5,494 bases of DNA from Sphingobacteriales bacterium (lineage in GTDB: Bacteria > Bacteroidota > Bacteroidia > Chitinophagales > Chitinophagaceae), in contig JAHEZF010000131.1 of NCBI GenBank assembly GCA_023251215.1, positions 1 through 5,494 of the forward strand, written 5' to 3'. Within the stretch, counting starts at the first letter, position 1. Every line of letters starts with the position of its first letter. Shown here piece after piece: positions 1 through 5,494 of this stretch. Below the pieces are notes generated by a model, which did no database searches, was not told the origin of the DNA, and worked only from the letters and a program-made list of their open reading frames with translations. A program made the translations under genes and the position numbers.

Positions 1-147
1 GTTTCTATGGCAAAAGGCGCAACAGTAAAAACGGGGCAGGAAATTGGAAGAGTGGGAAAGGATGATTATGGAAATAGCGGCCAGATAGATTTTATCCTGA
101 TGATTGAAAGAAAAAATGTGAACCCAGAGCCCTGGTTACGGCGTTAA
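1..147 (+). CDS. EnvC-like M23/LytM-domain protein, C-terminal fragment
   Basis: Frame 1 is open from the window edge to TAA at 145-147 and gives 48 residues; the 5' end lies outside. The fragment reads KGATVKTGQEIGRVG, then GNSGQIDF, then ends VNPEPWLRR. This is the usual end of a LytM (peptidase M23) beta-sheet domain: a V-x-x-G-x-x-I-G turn, a late strand, and the N-P-x-P-W-L tail typical of EnvC-type murein hydrolase activators. In active M23 enzymes the late strand carries an H-x-H zinc motif (as in HLHFE). Here the aligned residues appear to be Q-I-D, so the domain is probably degenerate, as in E. coli EnvC, which activates cell-wall amidases during division rather than cutting peptidoglycan itself. 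Location would be periplasmic, but the signal peptide and coiled coil expected upstream cannot be seen. The family call is fairly secure; the activator role is inferred. Confidence 0.75.
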   Translation, partial: VSMAKGATVKTGQEIGRVGKDDYGNSGQIDFILMIERKNVNPEPWLRR

Positions 148-169
148 TCTTCAACATTTATATAATTCG

Positions 170-203
170 AAAACGTTTGGGATCAACCGGAACGTTTTTC
201 TTT
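170..203 (+). terminator. T-tailed hairpin between convergent genes
   Basis: The arms AAAACGTT (170-177) and AACGTTTT (191-198) form an 8-bp stem with a 13-nt loop, within which GG (179-180) can also pair with CC (187-188). On the plus strand the right arm runs into TTTTTCTTTC (195-204), the usual form of an intrinsic terminator, 23 nt after the stop of the EnvC-like gene. The stem also lies just beyond the bshA stop on the other strand, but there it is followed by a mixed AT-rich stretch rather than a clean T run. It therefore looks stronger for the plus-strand gene and may serve both. Confidence 0.6.
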
Positions 204-1321
204 CAGAGAAATCGTTCATATAACTTTTCGTACAAAGGAACAATATTGTGGATGTCAAACTTTTTGGCATGAGCAGCAGCTCTTTCTTTGAACTGCTTTA
301 ATATTACGGGATCTGTCACAATATTTAAAGCCTTCTGTCCCATGGTTTTTACATCACCCACATCACCAAGATAACCCGTCTCACCAGGAATGTTTATTTC
401 AGTTAAACCACCAACATTAGTGGTAACTACAGGAACTCCTGCTGCCATAGCTTCCAGTGCAGCCAATCCGAAACTTTCATATTCTGATGGCAGTAAAAAA
501 AGATCTGCAATAGCTAAAATATCTTCCATCTGATCCTGCTTGCCTACAAATCTTATTTCATCGCAGAGATCCAATTCACGGCAAAGATCTTCAGCAGCCG
601 GTCTTTCAGGTCCATCGCCCACCAGCATCAGGCGGCTCGGGACTTTATCATTTACTTCTTTAAAAATATTTATTACATCAGGAATGCGTTTCAGTTTCCT
701 GAAGTTGGATGCATGCATCAATACTTTTTCACCATTGGGTGCAATCATTTTTTTAAATGCATCAATAGGTTTACGGGTAAAACGGCTTACATCCACAAAG
801 TTTGCAATCACTTCAATTTCTTTTTCGATCTTAAAATGTTTATATGTTTCTTCCTTCAGATTCTCGGATACGGCAGTAATGGCATCACTTTCATTGATGG
901 AGAAAGTAACAACGGGAGCATAGGTTTTATCACGGCCAACCAAGGTAATATCAGTTCCGTGTAATGTGGTTATAACCGGAATGATTTTCCCATCTTTTTT
1001 CAGAATCTGTTTTGCCATATAAGCAGCCGATGCATGTGGAATGGCGTAGTGTACATGCAAAAGATCCAGGTCGTTGTTTTTGATAACATCCACCATCGTA
1101 CTTGCCAGCGCTGTTTCATAAGGCGGGTAGTCAAATAAAGGATAGGTGGGTACCTGCACCTCATGATAGGAAATGTTGGGGATAAATCCGTTTAACCGTA
1201 CCGGCTGCTGGTAAGTTATAAAATGCACCTGGTGACCTTTCTGGGCCAATGCTTTTCCTAATTCGGTTGCCAGTACACCCGAGCCTCCGAAAGTAGGATA
1301 ACAAACAATTCCTATCCGCAT
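203..1321 (-). CDS. bshA: N-acetyl-alpha-D-glucosaminyl L-malate synthase BshA (bacillithiol synthesis)
   Basis: A GT4-family, GT-B-fold glycosyltransferase that joins GlcNAc from UDP-GlcNAc to L-malate, the first step of bacillithiol synthesis in the cytoplasm. From the Met at 1321 the protein has 372 residues, usual for the family. The N-terminus MRIGIVCYPTFGGSGVLATE is characteristic of BshA, with the glycine loop GGSG at 12-15. HVHYAIPHA is at 89-97 and TLHGTD at 119-124. In the C-terminal nucleotide-sugar domain are SNFRKLKR (205-212), GDGPER (235-240) and SEYESFGLAALEA (279-291), with the E-x7-E pair at E282 and E290. An in-frame ATG six codons upstream (1339) would add MTITKT; I prefer 1321 because family members usually begin M-[KR]-I-G-I-V-C-Y, and no Shine-Dalgarno sequence decides. 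It converges on the EnvC-like gene and diverges from the M28 gene. No bshB or bshC is present, which is common because these genes are often scattered. Confidence 0.95.
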   Translation of the reverse strand: MRIGIVCYPTFGGSGVLATELGKALAQKGHQVHFITYQQPVRLNGFIPNISYHEVQVPTYPLFDYPPYETALASTMVDVIKNNDLDLLHVHYAIPHASAAYMAKQILKKDGKIIPVITTLHGTDITLVGRDKTYAPVVTFSINESDAITAVSENLKEETYKHFKIEKEIEVIANFVDVSRFTRKPIDAFKKMIAPNGEKVLMHASNFRKLKRIPDVINIFKEVNDKVPSRLMLVGDGPERPAAEDLCRELDLCDEIRFVGKQDQMEDILAIADLFLLPSEYESFGLAALEAMAAGVPVVTTNVGGLTEINIPGETGYLGDVGDVKTMGQKALNIVTDPVILKQFKERAAAHAKKFDIHNIVPLYEKLYERFL

Positions 1322-1385
1322 GGTTTTAGTAATCGTCATAGAACCCGAAGTTAAATACTTTATATGAACTGCTTTTACCGTTCAT

Positions 1386-1433
1386 GTTAAACCCTGATGA
1401 AAAATTGTCAATACAAATTTTTCAGGGTTTAAC
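1386..1433. repeat. Palindrome 1 in the bshA/M28 divergent region
   Basis: GTTAAACCCTGA (1386-1397) and TCAGGGTTTAAC (1422-1433) are perfect 12-bp inverted arms. The 24-nt centre is AT-rich and can pair partly (AAAA near 1400 with TTTT near 1420; ATTG with CAAT at 1404-1412). The element lies between divergent gene starts, so it should not be the end of either gene's transcript. It could be a structured 5' leader, an operator, or a copy of a mobile palindromic repeat. It shares its last base with palindrome 2. Confidence 0.7.
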
Positions 1434-1471
1434 CCCGACAATCCTGATGCTTTTGTCAGGATTCGTCGGGG
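1433..1471. repeat. Palindrome 2 in the bshA/M28 divergent region
   Basis: CCCCGAC (1433-1439) plus AATCCTGA (1440-1447) pair with TCAGGATT (1456-1463) plus GTCGGGG (1465-1471). This gives 15 bp with a single bulged C at 1464 and an 8-nt loop, TGCTTTTG. It is the strongest RNA or cruciform hairpin in the window. The upper stem matches that of palindrome 1 (AACCCTGA/TCAGGGTT) except for one base pair, changed from C:G to T:A. It ends 81 nt before the chosen M28 start codon and could lie in that gene's leader. No T run follows on the plus strand. Confidence 0.75.
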
Positions 1472-1552
1472 GACATTGATAATATTTCAATGGTCAGAGA
1501 AATCACGGTTAAATCCGTATTTTCAATTTTAATCACAATCAAATCCTTTTAC

Positions 1553-2950
1553 ATGAGGAAATATTTTTTATCAGCTGTATTTACCCTCACTTCTTTTTTG
1601 GTCTTTTCGCAAAATGAAGATTCAGTAATGATCAAAAAAATTTCTGATGAAATACTGACTAATGGAAAAGCATACGACAATCTCCGTCAGCTAACAAAAC
1701 AGATCGGTGGTCGTTTGGCCGGTTCTCCCCAGATGGTAAAAGCTGAACAATGGGGACTGCAGGTGATGCAGGCAAGCGGTGCCGATAAAGCTTGGTTGCA
1801 GGAGTTGATGGTGCCTCATTGGGTAAGGGGTGGAAAAGACAAAGCAGATGCATTATTCAATACTGCAATACAAGGCTCAAGAAATTTGCTTCTGCAAAAA
1901 AAATCACTTGATGTTCTTGCTCTTGGAAACTCTCTGGGCACAGGCAAAGCGAGGCTAACGAAAGAAATATTGTTAGTAAACTCTTTTGATGAACTTGAAA
2001 AAAAGAAAGACTCAGTGAAGGACAAAATCGTTTTTTACAATTATAAATTTAATCCCACGTTTGTCCGCACTTTTCAATCTTATGGAGATGCGAACGGCTA
2101 CCGTGGCAGTGGACCAAGCCGGGCCGCCAAATACGGCGCCGCGGCTGTTATTGTAAGAAGCATGTCACATAGCACTGATAACAATCCTCACACAGGATCA
2201 TTAAGATATGATACTACATTGCCAAAAATTCCTGCTGTTGCTATCGGCTTACAAGATGCGGATTGGCTAAGCAATCAACTGATGAATAAAAAAATAATAA
2301 ATGTATCAATACAAACTAATGGACATTTTCTGCCGGATACGATAGGGCATAATGTAATTGGAGAATTGACCGGTTCAGAATTTCCGGATCAGGTCATCAC
2401 AATTGGCGGTCACCTGGATTCATGGGACCCTGGTGAAGGTGCACATGATGATGGAGCAGGGGTAGTTCAGACAATAGAAGTATTAAGAGTAATGAAAGCA
2501 TTGGGTTATCAGCCAAAACATACAATTCGCTTTGTTTTGTTTGCCAATGAAGAAAACGGATTACGTGGAGGAGCAAAATATGCAGAAGAAGCAAAGACAA
2601 AAAATGACAAACACATTTTTGCCATGGAAAGTGATGCAGGTGGATTTACTCCCCGCGGATTCACTTTTGGCGGCACACCGGAACAATTGAAAAAAGTACA
2701 AAGCTGGATTCCTCTTTTATATCCTTATGGAGTATATGAAATAACAAATGGTGGTGGCGGGGCTGATATCGGGCCGTTGAACAGGAACTTTAAAATACCT
2801 GTCGTTGAATTAGCTCCTGACTCACAACGTTACTTTGATTATCACCATGCCCGTAATGATGTATTTGAAAATGTAAATAAAAGAGAACTGGAGTTAGGAG
2901 CTATTAATATGGCGGCGCTGATTTATCTGGTGGATAAATATGGGTTGTAA
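1553..2950 (+). CDS. Secreted M28 family zinc metallopeptidase, carboxypeptidase Q-like
   Basis: A 465-residue dinuclear zinc exopeptidase, likely releasing terminal residues from peptides outside the cytoplasm. The start at 1553 gives a clean signal peptide (MRK, then a hydrophobic run to VFS, probable cleavage S19|Q20). The ORF stays open to an ATG at 1490, but those 21 extra residues would bury the signal peptide. A PA-like insert lies at about 110-245, including the stretch YRGSGPSRAAKYGAAAVIVR. The catalytic half shows GGHLDSWDPG (H287), HDDGAG (D299), NEEN (catalytic E333, zinc ligand E334), ESDAGG (D361) and YHHARND (H431). All zinc and catalytic positions expected for M28 are present, so it should be active. 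The arrangement resembles carboxypeptidase Q (PGCP), but amino- versus carboxypeptidase specificity cannot be read here. It has no T9SS sorting domain, which suggests the periplasm. It diverges from bshA and converges on the M1 gene. Confidence 0.93.
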   Translation: MRKYFLSAVFTLTSFLVFSQNEDSVMIKKISDEILTNGKAYDNLRQLTKQIGGRLAGSPQMVKAEQWGLQVMQASGADKAWLQELMVPHWVRGGKDKADALFNTAIQGSRNLLLQKKSLDVLALGNSLGTGKARLTKEILLVNSFDELEKKKDSVKDKIVFYNYKFNPTFVRTFQSYGDANGYRGSGPSRAAKYGAAAVIVRSMSHSTDNNPHTGSLRYDTTLPKIPAVAIGLQDADWLSNQLMNKKIINVSIQTNGHFLPDTIGHNVIGELTGSEFPDQVITIGGHLDSWDPGEGAHDDGAGVVQTIEVLRVMKALGYQPKHTIRFVLFANEENGLRGGAKYAEEAKTKNDKHIFAMESDAGGFTPRGFTFGGTPEQLKKVQSWIPLLYPYGVYEITNGGGGADIGPLNRNFKIPVVELAPDSQRYFDYHHARNDVFENVNKRELELGAINMAALIYLVDKYGL

Positions 2951-2964
2951 TATTATTTTACAAC
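2944..2964. terminator. Possible bidirectional hairpin over both stop codons
   Basis: GTTGTAA (2944-2950) and TTACAAC (2958-2964) form a 7-bp stem with a 7-nt AT loop. The left arm contains the M28 stop codon; the minus-strand M1 stop (2953-2955) falls in the loop. Its place between convergent genes suits a shared terminator. The stem is short and AT-rich, and neither side has a strong T run, so the call is weak. Confidence 0.35.
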
Positions 2965-4914
2965 AACCAGTTTCTTCATTGCTACTTTGTCTTTCCCTGT
3001 CAAACGAAGAATATATGTTCCCGGCATTAATGAAGTGTTGATGTTTTGTTGTATTGACCCGTGGATGATTGTTCTATGCTGTAATAATTTTCCTGCCATA
3101 TCAAATAATTGCAGATTATCGAAATCATTCATACGGTAGTGCAGGTAGATAATGCCGGATGAAGGATTGGGATACAGGCTTACTTCGCTGCTAACATTCA
3201 CAGGGCCATTGATGCCGGTGGTAATAGAGCCAACTTTATTCAGCACCCAATTATTGGGGTCTACAATTACACCGCCGGGGGTCTTATTGGATCTGAATTT
3301 GAATACCTGGTTATTGGTGGTTTGATAAACTTTTACGATTGTGTCACCCTGCGGAGAATTTATTGTAAATTCATAAAGACCTTTAAAGAAAGGAGTGATG
3401 GCCGGGGCACTCACTGTCTGGTTTACCAGTAATACAATGCTGTCACCTTGTTTGGAATAATCCACATTGAAAGTAGGATATCCTTCGCCATAATACCATT
3501 CATTAAAGAAATCAGTAAAATTTTTACCGCTGGTATTTTCTGCTACCTGCTTAAAATCATTGGCAGTAGCTACAGAATCTTTGAAAAGCTGCAGATAATT
3601 TTTTAGTGTTTGGAAAAAAATATTATCATTCTGTATCTCAAATCTCAGGGTATGTATGATGGCAGCGCCTTTTTCATAACTAAACCTGTAATTGAATATC
3701 CTGTTTTCATCATATACGGAAGCATCAGGTACAAAGACGCTGCCGCTGGCAGATAATAAAACATCATTGTGAAAATTTTGCATAAATGCCGAAGCTGTGG
3801 TAGTAAACAGGGAAGGTAATTTCTCTATCATCAGGTATTCGCTGTAGCTGGCGAACCCTTCATTCAGCCAGATATGGTTCCAGGTGGCACAGGTAACGTA
3901 ATCACCAAACCATTGATGGGAGAGTTCATGAGCAATCAGCGTGGCGCCAAAGCCGTCCACTGTGCTCATGGTCTGGTGTTCCATGCCACCGCCAATACCT
4001 GCATGTGCATGCCCGTACTTTTCATTTTTAAAAGGATAGAGTCCATACAACTCACTCATTTTTTCAATAAAGGCAGGAGTCTTGTCAATATTAGCTTTGT
4101 TGCTGTTGAAATAAGTGGCGTTATTTACCAGGTAATGTTGAATCAATATGGAATCGGGCGCCATAGCCGCAGGTTTAGCATAGTTGCGATATTCCATGTA
4201 ATTGGCTACTGAAACACTGGGCATGTAATAATTCATCGGGTATCTGCATTTCCATTGAAATTGTTTTTTATTATTGGGCAGGTCAACAACAGCAACCAAC
4301 AGTCCGTTCGACCCAGCCTTATTGCCTGCGTCTGTAGTGATCCAGATATCAGCAGAATCAATTTTATCTTTTAGAAATTGTTTGGCAGGAAACCATTCCC
4401 TTGCCTGGTAACTTTCTGAAAGCGTGGCTGTATAGACTAAACCATTGCTTGAAATAATGCCGGCGAAAACTCCATTTGAGCTGGCCGTGCCATGGTAGTA
4501 AAATAAAACAGTGACAATAGTATTGGCAGGAATAACAGGGGACAGGGGAATAAAGACATGGTCGCTGGCCCGCTGGAAATTCAATTTTACATTGTTGACA
4601 AATACAGAATCAACGATCATATTATTCCTGAGTTCAGTTATAAAAGTATCCAATGGTTGAAGAGCTTTCACTCTTGTAAGGGCTGTGCCGGAAATAATCC
4701 GGGAATTGGCTTCTACTGCCAAATCAAGTTTGAGATACTTCACATCATATTTATTCATGGAAGCATATTGATAATAGGCCACCTTCTGTTCGATAGTAGT
4801 TGACCTGGCACGACTGCATTTTTCGTGGCAGGCCGGATTTTCATCATCATTTATTTGCGCATGACAATAAACAGAAAACACAGAACTGATAAAAAGCATT
4901 ACATATTTCTGCAT
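2953..4914 (-). CDS. Secreted M1 family aminopeptidase with T9SS C-terminal sorting domain
   Basis: A 653-residue zinc aminopeptidase (gluzincin), expected to remove N-terminal residues from peptides at or beyond the cell surface. The start is ATG at 4914; a TTG two codons upstream is also in frame but less likely. The signal peptide is MQKYVMLFISSVFSVYCHA, with probable cleavage A19|Q20. An N-terminal beta domain spans about 40-235. The catalytic domain has GGGMEH (308-313, the substrate-binding GAMEN-type motif), HELSH (329-333) and E352 in WLNEGFASY, making the HExxH-x18-E zinc site, plus SYEKGA with the catalytic Tyr at Y413. A small beta region follows at about 480-560, without the long helical C-domain of PepN-type enzymes. 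The last 75 or so residues start SLYPNPSSG and end MKKLVVVK, matching type A T9SS sorting domains, which are normally cleaved at the outer membrane. It follows argH on the same strand after 56 nt and probably has its own promoter. Confidence 0.95.
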   Translation of the reverse strand: MQKYVMLFISSVFSVYCHAQINDDENPACHEKCSRARSTTIEQKVAYYQYASMNKYDVKYLKLDLAVEANSRIISGTALTRVKALQPLDTFITELRNNMIVDSVFVNNVKLNFQRASDHVFIPLSPVIPANTIVTVLFYYHGTASSNGVFAGIISSNGLVYTATLSESYQAREWFPAKQFLKDKIDSADIWITTDAGNKAGSNGLLVAVVDLPNNKKQFQWKCRYPMNYYMPSVSVANYMEYRNYAKPAAMAPDSILIQHYLVNNATYFNSNKANIDKTPAFIEKMSELYGLYPFKNEKYGHAHAGIGGGMEHQTMSTVDGFGATLIAHELSHQWFGDYVTCATWNHIWLNEGFASYSEYLMIEKLPSLFTTTASAFMQNFHNDVLLSASGSVFVPDASVYDENRIFNYRFSYEKGAAIIHTLRFEIQNDNIFFQTLKNYLQLFKDSVATANDFKQVAENTSGKNFTDFFNEWYYGEGYPTFNVDYSKQGDSIVLLVNQTVSAPAITPFFKGLYEFTINSPQGDTIVKVYQTTNNQVFKFRSNKTPGGVIVDPNNWVLNKVGSITTGINGPVNVSSEVSLYPNPSSGIIYLHYRMNDFDNLQLFDMAGKLLQHRTIIHGSIQQNINTSLMPGTYILRLTGKDKVAMKKLVVVK

Positions 4915-4934
4915 TTGCAAAAATTTTCGGTTTT

Positions 4935-4942
4935 CAAAGATA
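4935..4942 (-). promoter_or_regulatory. Bacteroidota -7 promoter element for the M1 gene
   Basis: Read on the minus strand this is TATCTTTG, an exact match to the Bacteroidota -7 consensus TANNTTTG. It lies 20 nt upstream of the ATG at 4914, inside the 56-nt argH/M1 gap, which would give a short leader of about 15 nt. No good -33 TTG element is at the usual 19-21 nt spacing; the nearest TTG (4974-4976) is 31 nt away. Read-through from argH is the alternative. Confidence 0.45.
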
Positions 4943-4970
4943 AGACGATGAACTGTGAATATCTTTTAAA

Positions 4971-5494
4971 TTACAACAGAAGTTTATTTATTGCAGAGTG
5001 GACTGAGGCAAAGGGGAAAGAAAGGACGATTTTATCCATTTGCTGTTTAATTTCTGCTGTACAAAGACGGCCGATACTGCCTTCATGAAGCCCCCTGTCA
5101 ACCTCCCCCGCCCGGGGAGGAGTAAAGAATCCTTTTTCAACTAGTTCAGCAATTTTTTTATACGCATCCCTGAAAGAAATTCCCTGCATCACTAATTTAT
5201 TTACTTCATCTACAGTAAAAAGATATTTGTATTTATCATCAGCAAGAATATCTTTATTGATCTCAATATTGGATAACATCAGTCCTGCCATCTCAATACA
5301 ATCTTTCAAAGTTTTAAAAGCTGGAAACAGATGTTCTTTCAGCAATTGCAGATCCCGGTGATAACCGGAAGGAAGATTTGTTATCATCAGCATGATCTCA
5401 TTGGGCAGAGATTTGATGCGGTTGCAATGTGAACGGATCAATTCAAAAACATCCGGATTTTTTTTATGTGGCATAATGCTGGAACCGGTAGTGA
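4971..5494 (-). CDS. argH: Argininosuccinate lyase, C-terminal part (5' end outside window)
   Basis: ArgH splits argininosuccinate into arginine and fumarate, the last step of arginine synthesis, as a cytoplasmic homotetramer of the fumarase/aspartase superfamily. The frame is open to the window edge, giving 173 whole residues, so the internal Met at 5474 is not the start. The fragment begins TTGSSIMPHKKNPDVFE, the superfamily signature loop, which carries the catalytic Ser of the SS pair and the conserved K and N. The later stretch AYKKIAELVEKG and the motif HEGSIGRLC fit ArgH domain 3. One oddity: the segment usually close to F-x-P-x-x-x-V-x-H-T-H before EGSIG here reads FTPPRAGEVDRGLH, about three residues longer and lacking the usual H-T. 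It is encoded by a GC-rich palindromic stretch at 5089-5123. The reading frame is intact and the enzyme may still work. The M1 gene lies 56 nt downstream on the same strand. Confidence 0.93.
   Translation of the reverse strand, partial: TTGSSIMPHKKNPDVFELIRSHCNRIKSLPNEIMLMITNLPSGYHRDLQLLKEHLFPAFKTLKDCIEMAGLMLSNIEINKDILADDKYKYLFTVDEVNKLVMQGISFRDAYKKIAELVEKGFFTPPRAGEVDRGLHEGSIGRLCTAEIKQQMDKIVLSFPFASVHSAINKLLL
5089..5123 (-). repeat. GC-rich palindromic element read in frame within argH
   Basis: Of these 35 bases 26 are G or C, in an otherwise AT-rich gene. On the plus strand CCTCCCC (5102-5108) pairs with GGGGAGG (5114-5120) around a 5-nt loop, and a further C5 run lies at 5091-5095. On the coding strand it reads as a CTCC-rich arm, a GGGGGAGGTT arm, then AGGGGGCT. 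From memory, this resembles interspersed repeats seen in Bacteroidota genomes; that is not verified here. It encodes TPPRAGEVDRG and part of the next Leu, the stretch that departs from the ArgH family pattern. It may be an inserted repeat or merely local divergence. Confidence 0.55.

Noticed and set aside
540..964. Plus-strand open frames of 83 and 127 codons inside bshA
   Set aside because: They lie antisense to a gene with a full set of BshA motifs and show no recognisable protein features; they are frame shadows.
1386..1471. The paired palindromes as ordinary intrinsic terminators
   Set aside because: Both flanking genes start, rather than end, next to this region, and no T run follows palindrome 2 on the plus strand.
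1490..1552. Upstream extension of the M28 gene to the ATG at 1490, adding 21 residues
   Set aside because: The extension would place about 21 residues before a well-formed signal peptide that begins at the ATG at 1553, and it is AT-rich leader-like sequence. The shorter start is the better choice.
3999..4014. Alternating GCATG repeats within the M1 gene
   Set aside because: They encode an H-A-H-A stretch just before the GGGMEH motif and are explained by the coding sequence.
3874..4212. Plus-strand open frame of 112 codons opposite the M1 catalytic domain
   Set aside because: It overlaps the conserved HExxH region on the other strand and has no domain signal of its own.
4915..4920. TTG start for the M1 peptidase at 4920
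   Set aside because: It adds only two residues before an ATG that itself gives a standard signal peptide; TTG starts are less common.
4825..5088. Plus-strand open frame of 87 codons spanning the argH/M1 gap
   Set aside because: It is antisense to the argH 3' end and the M1 signal peptide, and its sequence resembles no family I know.

Overview
The window looks like ordinary chromosome from a Bacteroidota bacterium, most likely Chitinophagaceae or a close relative. The clues are a type IX secretion (T9SS) C-terminal sorting domain, an exact TANNTTTG-type -7 promoter element, signal peptides with Gln just after the predicted cleavage site, a bacillithiol gene (bshA), moderately AT-rich DNA and no clear Shine-Dalgarno sequences. 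The assignment rests on these traits and on remembered family resemblance, not on a database search.

Layout, left to right. (1) 1-147, plus strand: the last 48 residues of an EnvC-like M23/LytM protein. (2) 148-202: a short convergent gap with a T-tailed hairpin. (3) 203-1321, minus strand: bshA, the first enzyme of bacillithiol synthesis. (4) 1322-1552: a divergent intergenic region holding two adjacent, related palindromes. (5) 1553-2950, plus strand: a secreted M28 metallopeptidase of the carboxypeptidase Q type. (6) 2953-4914, minus strand: a secreted M1 aminopeptidase with a T9SS sorting domain. It converges on the M28 gene with 2 nt between the stop codons. (7) 4915-4970: a 56-nt gap with a likely -7 promoter element for the M1 gene. 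(8) 4971-5494, minus strand: the C-terminal part of argininosuccinate lyase (argH), whose 5' end lies beyond the window.

The genes do not form one pathway. The two exopeptidases could both digest peptides outside the cytoplasm, one probably periplasmic and the other exported by the T9SS. BshA (thiol redox buffer) and ArgH (arginine synthesis) are cytoplasmic housekeeping enzymes, and the EnvC-like protein probably acts in cell-wall splitting. I found no RNA gene, CRISPR array, transposase or phage gene.

No novel multi-gene system is visible. The two non-coding signals most worth a second look are a GC-rich palindrome read in frame inside argH, which adds to and alters a normally conserved stretch, and the paired palindromes between bshA and the M28 gene, whose stems show a compensatory base-pair change.
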